Shown piece after piece: positions 19,130 through 26,998 of a stretch of DNA of 64,000 nt. The translations under genes were made by a program, and so were the position numbers. Position 1 is the first letter of the stretch. Each line of letters begins with the position of its first letter. The notes beneath the pieces were generated by a model that saw only the letters and a program-made list of their open reading frames with translations, searched no databases and was not told the origin of the DNA. The DNA is from Herbaspirillum hiltneri N3 (GTDB lineage: Bacteria; Pseudomonadota; Gammaproteobacteria; Burkholderiales; Burkholderiaceae_D): the NCBI RefSeq assembly GCF_001267925.1, contig NZ_CP011409.1, positions 1,922,001 to 1,986,000 of the forward strand, read 5' to 3'.

Positions 19130-20329
19130 ATGTATCCTGATCGCGTTGTCTCCGGTATGCGCCCCACGGGCGCGCTGCATCTGGGCCATTACCACGGCGC
19201 CCTGAAGAACTGGGTCAAGCTGCAATCCGAACTGCCTTGCCTGTTCTTCGTCGCCGACTGGCATGCACTGACCACGCATTACGACGACCCCAGCGTGATC
19301 GAGACCAGCACCTGGGAAATGGTGATCGACTGGCTCGCCGCCGGTGTCGATCCCTCGCAATCGACCCTGTTCATCCAGTCGCGTGTGCCTGAGCATGCAG
19401 AACTGCATCTGTTGCTCTCGATGGCCACGCCGCTGGGCTGGCTGGAGCGCGTGCCGACCTACAAGGACCAGCAGGAAAAACTCGCCGACCGCGACCTTGC
19501 GACTTACGGTTTCCTCGGTTATCCCTTGCTGCAGGCGGCCGACGTGCTGATCTACCGCGCCAGCCAGGTGCCGGTGGGTGAAGACCAGATTCCGCACATC
19601 GAGATGATGCGTGAAATCTCGCGCCGTTTTAATCATCTGTACGGCAAGGAAAAAGGCTTCGAGGAAAAAGCCCGCGAAGCCGTCAAGAAACTCGGCAGCA
19701 AGCGCTCCAAGCTGTATCTGGAACTGCGCACGCAGTTCCAGGAGCAGGGCAACGAAGAAGCGCTGGAGCAGGCCAAGGCCATGCTCGACGATGCGCAGAA
19801 TTTATCCATGATCGACCGCGAACGCCTGTTTGGCTACCTCGAAGGCAGCCGCAAGCTGATCCTGACCGAGCCGCAGGCCTTGCTCACCGAAGCCTCGCGC
19901 CTGCCGGGCCTGGACGGCGCCAAGATGTCGAAGAGCTACGGCAACGCCATCGCGCTGCGTGAAGACAAGGAATCCGTGACCAAGAAGGTCCGCACCATGC
20001 CGACCGATCCGCAGCGCGTGCGCCGCACCGATCCGGGCGATCCGGGCAAATGCCCGGTCTGGCAATTCCACAAGGTGTATTCCGACGATGCCGTGCGGCA
20101 ATGGGTCGAAAAGGGCTGCCGTTCGGCCGGCATCGGTTGCCTGGAATGCAAGCAACCCGTGATCGACGCCATCCTGTCCGAGCAGCAGCCGATGCTGGAA
20201 CGCGCGCAGCAATACATCGATGATCCGTCGCTGGTGCGCGCCATCATCGCCGACGGTTGCGATACCGCGCGCAAGCTGGCGCAGGACACCATGCGCGACG
20301 TGCGCGAAGCCATGGGGCTGGGTTATTGA
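19130..20329 (+). CDS. trpS: Tryptophanyl-tRNA synthetase with insertion and Fe-S-type cysteine motif
   Basis: This class I synthetase charges tRNA-Trp. The HIGH-type motif is GALHLGHYHG (residues 14-23) and the KMSKS motif is exact (residues 265-269). At 399 residues it is about 65 longer than E. coli TrpRS: a charged helical insertion occupies about residues 171-245, before the KMSKS loop. Cysteines 308, 330, 337 and 340 (C-x21-C-x6-C-x2-C) closely match the four ligands of the [4Fe-4S] cluster in Thermotoga maritima TrpRS. ATG 19130 gives the family N-terminus YPDRVVSGMRPTG. Confidence 0.95.
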   Translation: MYPDRVVSGMRPTGALHLGHYHGALKNWVKLQSELPCLFFVADWHALTTHYDDPSVIETSTWEMVIDWLAAGVDPSQSTLFIQSRVPEHAELHLLLSMATPLGWLERVPTYKDQQEKLADRDLATYGFLGYPLLQAADVLIYRASQVPVGEDQIPHIEMMREISRRFNHLYGKEKGFEEKAREAVKKLGSKRSKLYLELRTQFQEQGNEEALEQAKAMLDDAQNLSMIDRERLFGYLEGSRKLILTEPQALLTEASRLPGLDGAKMSKSYGNAIALREDKESVTKKVRTMPTDPQRVRRTDPGDPGKCPVWQFHKVYSDDAVRQWVEKGCRSAGIGCLECKQPVIDAILSEQQPMLERAQQYIDDPSLVRAIIADGCDTARKLAQDTMRDVREAMGLGY

Positions 20330-20359
20330 TTGCTGCAGGTTTAAGCAGATCCGAACAAA

Positions 20360-20390
20360 TTGACCGATAGCAGTGGCTATCCGCTACAAT
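20360..20390 (+). promoter_or_regulatory. Candidate sigma-70 promoter for dapA
   Basis: TTGACC (20360-20365) and TACAAT (20385-20390) are separated by 19 bp, a little longer than ideal, and end 42 bp before the dapA start. Confidence 0.5.
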
Positions 20391-20432
20391 CGGTCTTTTA
20401 TTTTCAACCGTATCTCATTACGCACTAACATC

Positions 20433-21311
20433 ATGATCAAGGGCAGCATAGTCGCCATCGTCACGCCGATGCATCCGGATGGCAGTCTCGATTTCCCGGG
20501 CCTGCGCAAATTGATTGACTGGCATATCGCGGAGGGCACCGACGGCATCGTGATCGTCGGCACTACCGGCGAATCGCCGACCGTTTCGGTCGAGGAACAC
20601 TCCGAACTGATCAAGGTCGCGGTTGAACATACCGCCAAACGCATTCCCATCATCGCCGGCACCGGCGGCAATTCGACATCGGAAGCCATCGAGCTGACCG
20701 AGTTCGCCAAGAAGGTCGGCGCCGATGCCTCGCTGCAGGTTGTTCCCTATTACAACCGTCCGACGCAAGAGGGCATGTACCTGCACTTCAAGAAGATCGC
20801 CGAAGCGGTTGATCTTCCCGTGATCCTGTACAACGTTCCCGGCCGCACCGTTGCCGACATGAGCAACGAGACCATTCTGCGCCTGGCGCAAGTCAAGGGC
20901 ATCGTCGGCGTCAAGGACGCGACCGGCAATATCGGCCGCGGCTCCGACCTGATCCGTCTGGCGCCGAAGTCGTTTGCGGTTTATTCCGGCGACGATCCGA
21001 CGGCGTTCGCACTGATGCTGTACGGCGGCCAGGGCAATATCTCGGTGACGGCCAACATCGCGCCGCGCGACATGCACGAGCTGTGCGCTGCGGCCATGAG
21101 CGGCAATCTCGCCCGCACGATCGAGCTGAACAACAAGATGCTGCCTTTGCATAACAAGCTGTTCGTCGAACCAAATCCGGTCCCCCTGAAATGGGCGATG
21201 ACGGAACTGGGCCTGATAGAATCCGGCATGCGTTTGCCGCTGGCTCCGCTGGGCGCTGCATTTCACGATACCGTGCGTGCGGCGTTGCGCGAATCCGGTG
21301 TATTAAAATAA
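20433..21311 (+). CDS. dapA: 4-hydroxy-tetrahydrodipicolinate synthase
   Basis: DapA condenses pyruvate with aspartate semialdehyde, the first step towards diaminopimelate and lysine. The 292-residue TIM barrel starts [13 protein letters not shown] and has the pyruvate-binding loop GTTGESPT, the catalytic tyrosine in [10 protein letters not shown] and the Schiff-base lysine in [14 protein letters not shown] 20433 gives the usual N-terminus. bamC follows 63 bp downstream, the same dapA-bamC order as in E. coli. Confidence 0.96.
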   Translation: MIKGSIVAIVTPMHPDGSLDFPGLRKLIDWHIAEGTDGIVIVGTTGESPTVSVEEHSELIKVAVEHTAKRIPIIAGTGGNSTSEAIELTEFAKKVGADASLQVVPYYNRPTQEGMYLHFKKIAEAVDLPVILYNVPGRTVADMSNETILRLAQVKGIVGVKDATGNIGRGSDLIRLAPKSFAVYSGDDPTAFALMLYGGQGNISVTANIAPRDMHELCAAAMSGNLARTIELNNKMLPLHNKLFVEPNPVPLKWAMTELGLIESGMRLPLAPLGAAFHDTVRAALRESGVLK

Positions 21312-21374
21312 TTAATTAACTAAACGGCAGTGTCGTTTTCCCTTGAACCCGAACCCGCTTTTCATTGCAACGAT

Positions 21375-22550
21375 ATGACAATTCGCAAGAACGTTCACTC
21401 TGCTTCACGTCTCCTCCCACAACGCGGTCTCACCGGTTTGATGATTGCCCTGGCTTTCACCAGCCTGGCCGGATGCAGCGCCGTCAGCAACATGCTGGAA
21501 GGGGATCGTATCGATTACAAGAGCGCGGAAAAAGCCAAGGGCCCACGACTCGAAGTGCCGCCTGATCTGACCCAGCTGCAGCGCGACAACCGTTACGCGA
21601 TTCCGGAGTCGAACAAGGGCGTCGCCACCGCTTCCGGCTACAGCCTGGAGCAGAAGACCCGTCCGGTAACCGATGCAGCAGCCGTGGCGCCGCAAGCCAA
21701 GGGCGATTTGCGCATCGAGCGCGACGGCACTCAGCGCTGGCTGGTCGTGTCGCAGACGCCGGAACAGCTGTGGGGCCCGATCAAGGACTTCTGGCAGGAT
21801 TCGGGCTTCCTGATCAACGTCGAATCGCAGGATACCGGCGTGATGGAAACCGACTGGGCTGAAAACCGCGCCAAGATCCCGCAAGACTTCATCCGCAATA
21901 CCTTGGGCCGCGTATTCGATTCGCTGTACTCGACCGGCGAGCGCGACAAGTTCCGCACCCGCCTGGAGCGCGGTCCGAACGGCACCACCGAAATCTTCAT
22001 CAGCCATCGCGGCGCCGAAGAAGTGCTGACCGGTTCGGCCAAGGAAACCTCGGTCTGGACTGCGCGTCCTTCCGATCCGGGCCTGGAAGCCGAATTCCTG
22101 GCGCGCCTGATGGTGCGCCTGGGCGCCGAAGAGACCAAGGCCAAGGCTGCCGTCGCCAATGCGCCGACACTGCAGGCCCGTTCCAAGCTGCTCAAGTCCG
22201 CCAACGGCTCCAGCGTGCAGGTTGACGAAAGTTTCGACCGTGCATGGCGCCGCGTTGGTCTGGCCCTTGACCGCGTCGGCTTCACCGTGGAAGACCGCGA
22301 TCGTACGCAAGGCCTGTACTTCGTGCGCTACGTCGACCAGAACCAGGACGCCAAGGACAAGGAAAGCGAAGGCTTCTTCTCCAAGCTGTTCTCCAGCAAG
22401 GACAAGGACAAGAAGGCTGCGCGCTACCGCATCGTCGTCAAGGCCACCGGTGATATCAGCAACATTACCGTACAGAACAACGACGGCAAGCAGGAAGTTT
22501 CGCAAATCGCCGACAAGATTCTCGGCTTGCTGAACGACCAGCTGAAGTAA
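21375..22550 (+). CDS. bamC: Outer membrane assembly lipoprotein BamC
   Basis: BamC is an accessory lipoprotein of the BAM complex that inserts beta-barrel proteins into the outer membrane. The 391-residue protein has a long signal sequence ending in the lipobox SLAGC (Cys about residue 34), an unstructured stretch (IDYKSAEKAKGPRLEVPPDL) that binds BamD in homologues, and two helix-grip domains. ATG 21375 is taken because it gives a signal peptide with basic N-region; the frame opens 45 bp earlier. It follows dapA as in E. coli. Confidence 0.92.
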   Translation: MTIRKNVHSASRLLPQRGLTGLMIALAFTSLAGCSAVSNMLEGDRIDYKSAEKAKGPRLEVPPDLTQLQRDNRYAIPESNKGVATASGYSLEQKTRPVTDAAAVAPQAKGDLRIERDGTQRWLVVSQTPEQLWGPIKDFWQDSGFLINVESQDTGVMETDWAENRAKIPQDFIRNTLGRVFDSLYSTGERDKFRTRLERGPNGTTEIFISHRGAEEVLTGSAKETSVWTARPSDPGLEAEFLARLMVRLGAEETKAKAAVANAPTLQARSKLLKSANGSSVQVDESFDRAWRRVGLALDRVGFTVEDRDRTQGLYFVRYVDQNQDAKDKESEGFFSKLFSSKDKDKKAARYRIVVKATGDISNITVQNNDGKQEVSQIADKILGLLNDQLK

Positions 22551-22597
22551 GCCGCAGTACTTGACGTAATGCAGTACATGCCTTCGCGAGTCCACCG

Positions 22598-23377
22598 TTG
22601 AAATTTGCAAGTCTCGGCAGCGGCAGCGAAGGCAACGCCCTCATCATCTCCGGCACATCCGGCACGACCACCACCACGGTCATGCTGGATTGCGGTTTCG
22701 GCATCCGCGAAACCGAGCGTCGCCTGACGCGCATCGGCAAACTTCCCCAGGACATCAACGGCATCGTCGTCACGCATGAGCATCAGGATCATGTCGGTGG
22801 CGTGTTCAAGTTTGCGCGCCGTCATGGCATTCCGGTATGGCTGACCTACGGCACTTTCCAGGCGGTGGGCGAGGAAGCCTGCAAGGGCGTCCAGCTGCAT
22901 TTTTGCCGCGACAGCGAAGCGCTGGCCATCGGCGACTTGTCGCTGATGCCATACACGGTGCCGCACGATGCGCGCGAGCCTGTGCAGTATGTTGCCGGTG
23001 ACGGCAGGCGCAAGCTCGGCGTGCTGACCGACGCCGGCCAATCTACCGGCCATCTGGTGCAAGCGTTGGGCGGTTGCGACGCGCTGGTGCTGGAATGCAA
23101 TCACGACCGCCAGATGCTGGCCGACTCGGCCTATCCTCCCTCGCTCAAGCGGCGTATCGGCGGCGACTATGGCCATCTGGCCAACGACACCAGCGCCGAG
23201 ATCCTGGCCGCATTGGACAAGCAAAAACTGAAGACCGTGATCGGCGCCCACCTGAGTTTGAAGAACAACACGCCCGAACTCGCACGCGCCGCTTTGTCAG
23301 GCGCATTGGGTGCGCATCCGGGGGAAATCAGGATCGCTTGCCAGGAGGACGGGTTCGACTGGATTGCCATCGCCTGA
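22598..23377 (+). CDS. MBL-fold metallo-hydrolase (WalJ/YycJ type)
   Basis: The 259-residue protein starts at TTG 22598 (KFASLGSGSEGNALII) and has the metallo-beta-lactamase metal motif THEHQDHVGG, then TVPHDAREP, LTDAGQST and LVLECNHD. Proteins of this type are 5'-3' exonuclease-like; the B. subtilis relative YycJ/WalJ is linked to mismatch repair. The start is TTG, and the ribosome binding site is poor. The gene ends in a hairpin region shared with the convergent lipoprotein gene. Confidence 0.88.
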   Translation: MKFASLGSGSEGNALIISGTSGTTTTTVMLDCGFGIRETERRLTRIGKLPQDINGIVVTHEHQDHVGGVFKFARRHGIPVWLTYGTFQAVGEEACKGVQLHFCRDSEALAIGDLSLMPYTVPHDAREPVQYVAGDGRRKLGVLTDAGQSTGHLVQALGGCDALVLECNHDRQMLADSAYPPSLKRRIGGDYGHLANDTSAEILAALDKQKLKTVIGAHLSLKNNTPELARAALSGALGAHPGEIRIACQEDGFDWIAIA

Positions 23378-23481
23378 GAAGGCGCAGCGGCAGGGAAGGG
23401 AAGCGGCGGGGAAATGCGGGAAGGATGAATGCGCGGCAGGCGTACAGGCCAGGCACCATGCGCTGCAAATCAAGCAGGCAT

Positions 23482-23510
23482 AAAAAAAGCCGACCAACGG
23501 TCGGCTTTTC
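23482..23510 (-). terminator. Terminator of the Ala/Pro lipoprotein gene
   Basis: An 11-bp perfect stem aaaagccgacc / ggtcggctttt (23485-23495, 23499-23509) is followed on the - strand by a run of Ts. On the + strand it has four Ts and could also stop the metallo-hydrolase transcript. Confidence 0.9.
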
Positions 23511-23524
23511 CAATAATCAGTTGA

Positions 23525-23779
23525 TTATTTTGCTGGTGCTGCGTCAGCTGGCTTAGCGTCAGCTGCTGGGGCTGCAGGAGCAGCGTCAGCTGGCTTAGCA
23601 TCAGCTGCTGGAGCTGCAGGAGCAGCGTCAGCTGGCTTAGCGTCAGCTGCTGGAGCAGCTGGTGCTGCTGCAGGAGCTTCAGCAGCTGGTGCTGGTGCAG
23701 GTGCTGGAGCTTCTTCTTTTTTACCGCAAGCAGCCAGAGCAACAGCCAACAAAGATGCGATCAACAGAGTCTTTTTCAT
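23525..23779 (-). CDS. Small repetitive Ala/Pro-rich lipoprotein
   Basis: The 84-residue protein has a lipoprotein signal MKKTLLIASLLAVALAAC with lipobox LAAC, then GKKEE and a low-complexity tail made of a 14-residue unit ADAKPADAAPAAPA in two full copies plus a partial one. Alanine codons are nearly all GCT and GCA, whereas neighbouring genes prefer GCC and GCG. A TATAAT box on the - strand (23899-23904) would give a leader of about 115 nt. ATG 23779 is chosen because an in-frame start 24 bases upstream would spoil the signal peptide. Function is unknown; high expression is inferred from codon use and a strong terminator. Confidence 0.85.
   Translation of the reverse strand: MKKTLLIASLLAVALAACGKKEEAPAPAPAPAAEAPAAAPAAPAADAKPADAAPAAPAADAKPADAAPAAPAADAKPADAAPAK
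23541..23655 (-). repeat. 42-bp tandem repeats inside the lipoprotein gene
   Basis: Units at 23558-23599 and 23600-23641 differ at two positions; partial copies lie on both sides. Each encodes the 14-residue unit of the lipoprotein, so changes in copy number keep the frame. Confidence 0.9.
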
Positions 23780-23895
23780 GAATATTCCTTCAATAATAAT
23801 CAAAATTTTGCGATGAATAATTACCGGTAATTATCGCTCTATAGGATGCTTTCATCGTCTTGCTTGTTAGCTCAACAACGGAAGCTTTCCAGCCC

Positions 23896-23904
23896 GATAT
23901 TATA
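23896..23904 (-). promoter_or_regulatory. -10 element for the lipoprotein gene
   Basis: On the - strand a perfect TATAAT (23904 down to 23899) lies about 120 bp before the lipoprotein start. The -35 region is weak. The remaining gap up to 24062 is AT-rich and shows no gene. Confidence 0.5.
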
Positions 23905-24062
23905 GCTACATTTTGGGAAAATCACATGCGAATTATTCTTTTCTGTAAGAATTTGTAAGATTGTCGCAAATCCCGTCAGCTTGTCGTCAGCCCTTTATTT
24001 ATGCAGGTTTCCGGCCTGTCGGCAACGCGCAAAAAACAAAAATTGCCGAATTTTTAAGCTTG

Positions 24063-25187
24063 TTAAGCAAGCTCCAGCCAGCCGTCCTGATACCAATTAT
24101 GGAAGGCCTCCAGCACATCCTTCGACGCCTTCGCGAGCGCCGTTTTGTCGAGCCGGCGTTCATCCGCCAGCACGGTCAGCAGCGCCTTGTCGGCGCGTCC
24201 GACGGCAAACGACTCGCCGTTGATGAACAAATGCTTGCCGCGATAAAGCATCTGCGTCTTGCGTGAAAGCCTGATCCCGCGCTTGTTTGCGGCCTGCACG
24301 AAGCGCGCCGGCGTGAGCGGCTTGTCGACCGGATCGAAGTAAGTGGCGGCTTTCGGTTCCGACAGATATTCACCGAGAAAAATCGTGATGTCGTCGTCCG
24401 TGAAACGCATCTTGTTGATTTCATCGGCCACGCGCGCCAGCAACTGCTCCGGCAATTCGGCAGGATGCTTGGCCGGTTCCAGCTCGGGATCGGCATAGCG
24501 GCCGGGCAGGTCGATCGAATCGGCCATGAACTGCAGGAAAGCCTCGCCCAGTTCCTGGAACGCGGGTGCACGGAAGCCGATCGAATAGGTCATGCATTCG
24601 CCGACCGCCACGCCGTCATGGGCGTAGTGCGGCGGCAGGTACAGCATGTCGCCCGGCTCGAGCACGAATTCCTCCTCGCTCTTGAAGTTCTTCAGGATCT
24701 TCAGCGGCATGCCGTCCACCAGCGACAAATCCTTTTGCGCGCTGATGCGCCAGCGGCGTTGACCGTGCGCCTGCAGCAGGAACACGTCGTAGGAATCGAA
24801 GTGCGGACCGACGCCGCCGCCGTCGCTGGCGTAGCTGATCATCAGGTCGTCCAGACGCGCATCGGGAATGAAGCGGAATTCGCGCAGCAGCGCATCGGCG
24901 GCATCGTCATGCAGGTTGACGCCCTGGACCAGCATGGTCCATTGCTTCTGCTTGAGCGGCGGCAGCTTGGCCAGCGGACCGTGATCCATTTTCCAGTCTT
25001 TGCCGTCCTGCGTGATCAGGCGCGATTCGACGTCGTCGCGGCCGGCCATGTCGAATAATTGCTGGCGCGTCAGCGGCGCCAGGAAACCGGGAATCGCCTG
25101 GCGGATCAGCAGGGGTTTCTTGTGCCAGTAATCGCGCAGGAAGGTGGCGGGGCTGATGCCGCCGAGCAAAGCGAGGGTATTTTTCAT
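24063..25187 (-). CDS. JmjC-type cupin protein, ribosomal oxygenase (RoxA/YcfD family)
   Basis: The 374-residue protein matches the bacterial 2-oxoglutarate/Fe(II) oxygenases that hydroxylate an arginine of ribosomal protein L16. Start MKNTLALLGGISPATFL; WHKKPLLIRQ; iron ligands H129 and D131 in PHFDSYD and H187 in YLPPHYAHDG; then a winged-helix-like C-terminal part. ATG 25187 begins the family N-terminus; an upstream in-frame ATG 63 bp away overlaps the promoter of the divergent gene. It diverges from the SlyD-type gene. Confidence 0.9.
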   Translation of the reverse strand: MKNTLALLGGISPATFLRDYWHKKPLLIRQAIPGFLAPLTRQQLFDMAGRDDVESRLITQDGKDWKMDHGPLAKLPPLKQKQWTMLVQGVNLHDDAADALLREFRFIPDARLDDLMISYASDGGGVGPHFDSYDVFLLQAHGQRRWRISAQKDLSLVDGMPLKILKNFKSEEEFVLEPGDMLYLPPHYAHDGVAVGECMTYSIGFRAPAFQELGEAFLQFMADSIDLPGRYADPELEPAKHPAELPEQLLARVADEINKMRFTDDDITIFLGEYLSEPKAATYFDPVDKPLTPARFVQAANKRGIRLSRKTQMLYRGKHLFINGESFAVGRADKALLTVLADERRLDKTALAKASKDVLEAFHNWYQDGWLELA

Positions 25188-25230
25188 GGCGCCATTATAG
25201 ACGCGGGCGGGCGTTGGCTGCTGCGGCCTT

Positions 25231-25261
25231 TTGCCTGACAAAACATCCAAACGGGTATAAT
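25231..25261 (+). promoter_or_regulatory. Promoter of the SlyD-type gene
   Basis: A perfect TATAAT (25256-25261) preceded by GGG lies downstream of TTGCCTGACA; TTGCCT at 25231 would give a 19-bp spacer. A leader of about 150 nt follows. Confidence 0.5.
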
Positions 25262-25418
25262 TCGGAGTGCAGATTGCAGCGCATTCCAGCTTATGTCATG
25301 CCTTCTCGGGACCGCCGCAGCAAGGTCCCGCACCAACCGCAAGCGCAGGCAGTTCTTCCCACCTGCAGTAACCGATGAACAGCCTTACCAGCCATACCGC
25401 CATACGAAAGGGGCATAC

Positions 25419-25967
25419 ATGAAGATTGCCAAAAATACCGTAGTTTCCGTCAACTACAAGCTCTCCGACGCCCAGGGCGTACTGATCGAAGAAAGCCGCG
25501 ACCCGATGGTCTACCTCCACGGCGGCTACGAAAACACGCTGCCCAAGATCGAGGAAGCACTGGACGGCAAGGAAGCCGGCTACAGCGTCACGATCCAGGT
25601 CGAACCGGTCGACGCCTTCGGCGAATACGACGCCGAACTGGTCAAGATCGAACCGAAGAATCGCCTGCCATCGCCGATCGAAGTCGGCATGCAGTTCGAA
25701 GGTTCGCCGGACGACGAAAACGAAGCATCGGTCATCTTTACCGTCACTGAAATCGCCGACGACAAGGTCGTCCTCGACGGCAACCATCCGCTGGCCGGCA
25801 TCGCACTGCGTTTCGACCTGAGCGTCTCCGAAGTGCGCGCCGCTACGGAAGAGGAAGTGCAGCACCAGCACGTGCACGGTCCGCACGGCCACCACCACCA
25901 TGGCCACGATCACGGCGATGATGAGGGCGAGGAAGGCGATCACTTCCGCAGCCATCCGGTGCATTGA
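25419..25967 (+). CDS. slyD: FKBP-type peptidyl-prolyl isomerase, SlyD-like
   Basis: The 182-residue protein has an FKBP domain (NYKLSDAQGVLIEES, YLHGGYENTLPKIEEAL) interrupted by an insert-in-flap domain (DAFGEYD...MQFEGSP) and returning at VVLDGNHPLAGIALRF. The C-terminal tail is very rich in histidine (VHGPHGHHHHGHDHG) and acidic residues, as in SlyD proteins that bind nickel and help hydrogenase or urease maturation. ATG 25419 follows AAAGGGG. A strong terminator follows. The metal role is inferred from the tail. Confidence 0.93.
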   Translation: MKIAKNTVVSVNYKLSDAQGVLIEESRDPMVYLHGGYENTLPKIEEALDGKEAGYSVTIQVEPVDAFGEYDAELVKIEPKNRLPSPIEVGMQFEGSPDDENEASVIFTVTEIADDKVVLDGNHPLAGIALRFDLSVSEVRAATEEEVQHQHVHGPHGHHHHGHDHGDDEGEEGDHFRSHPVH

Positions 25968-25990
25968 TTCGACTTGCACCTGCATCAATG

Positions 25991-26018
25991 AAAAACGCAG
26001 CCTCGGCTGCGTTTTTTT
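25991..26018 (+). terminator. Rho-independent terminator after the SlyD gene
   Basis: Stem aaaaacgcagc (25991-26001) with gctgcgttttt (26006-26016) and a run of seven Ts. Confidence 0.92.
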
Positions 26019-26062
26019 ATGTCTGCACTGCGGTCTGCCCACGCTCATCAAGCTCACCAAGC

Positions 26063-26998
26063 TCACTGAGATGGTGGCGCCCGCACTGCCTTGGAAGAGT
26101 CGTTTAGCCTGAACAGCGCCGCATTGCTGTTGTCGACCGTGAATTTGGACCAGCCCGACGCCACGCCGATGCTGCCCAGATTGCGGCGCCAGAGGATGCC
26201 GGCGTTGGATTCGTCCTTCAGCGTTTCGCCATGCACTAGCAAGATCTTTCCCTTGAACGCTGCGGCCAGCGTGACGATGCGCTGGCGGGTTTCGGCAAAA
26301 CCGTCGCGCTGGCCGCGCAGCAGGAAAGGGCGCTGGCTGGGTTGCGCAAGCGGATTGCCGTCGGCGAACAGTACGATGCCGGCCAGTTTCTTTTGCGCGG
26401 CGAAGGTGAACACGCGTTGCAGCCAGTCCTTGTTGGCGATCAGGCGGTCTTCGAATTCACTGTTGCGGCCGCCGTCTTGCAGGAAGTGATTGTTGGCGGC
26501 CGGCAGGTTGACGGTGGCGAACAGCACGTTGCCGAATTCCCAGCGCGCGTTTTCGGTATAGCTGCGGAATTTCGGTGTCACCGATTGACGGAACAGCGGC
26601 ACCTTGCTGGCGCCGAATGAGAATTCATCGGGAAAGAACAGGTCGCGCACCCGGTTCAGCCGCTCGATCGCCACCGAACCGTTCTTGTTGCGGCAGCCGA
26701 CCCAGTCGCTCGCGGCAAGCGACACGATGACGCCGTTTTCAGCTTCCTTGAGCAAGTCGCGGCGCGCCGTGTACAAGGCATCGCTGCATGGTTCGGCTGC
26801 CGATTTGATGCCGTTGACGACGACGAAGGCAAGGTTGTCGGCGTCGCTTTCATCCAGCGCGCGGCGCAATACGCCTTCGTCCGGACTGCCCGAAAACGAA
26901 TGCCCAATCACGCCGAAACTGAAGCTGTCCTGCGCCTGTGCTGCCGGTGCGGCGCACAGGGCGGCGCCGAGCAAGGCGAGGGACAGCAGTTGCTTCAT
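26063..26998 (-). CDS. Exported protein of unknown function, coupled to mutS
   Basis: The 311-residue protein has a clear signal peptide ([23 protein letters not shown]) and a mature part with strands resembling a metallophosphatase-like core ([44 protein letters not shown]). The usual metal-binding histidines and aspartates of calcineurin-type enzymes are not convincingly present, so no activity is assigned. Its ATG overlaps the mutS stop in the tetranucleotide ATGA, so it is probably translated by coupling. An extracytoplasmic protein coupled to a DNA-repair gene is odd. Confidence 0.8.
   Translation of the reverse strand: MKQLLSLALLGAALCAAPAAQAQDSFSFGVIGHSFSGSPDEGVLRRALDESDADNLAFVVVNGIKSAAEPCSDALYTARRDLLKEAENGVIVSLAASDWVGCRNKNGSVAIERLNRVRDLFFPDEFSFGASKVPLFRQSVTPKFRSYTENARWEFGNVLFATVNLPAANNHFLQDGGRNSEFEDRLIANKDWLQRVFTFAAQKKLAGIVLFADGNPLAQPSQRPFLLRGQRDGFAETRQRIVTLAAAFKGKILLVHGETLKDESNAGILWRRNLGSIGVASGWSKFTVDNSNAALFRLNDSSKAVRAPPSQ

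Noticed and set aside
23541..23655. Short regular repeats considered as a CRISPR array
   Set aside because: Units are contiguous with no spacers, keep reading frame and encode the lipoprotein tail; no cas genes nearby.
25857..25960. His-rich tail of the SlyD-type protein as a separate metal-leader peptide or repeat element
   Set aside because: It is the in-frame C-terminus of the isomerase and a normal feature of SlyD proteins.
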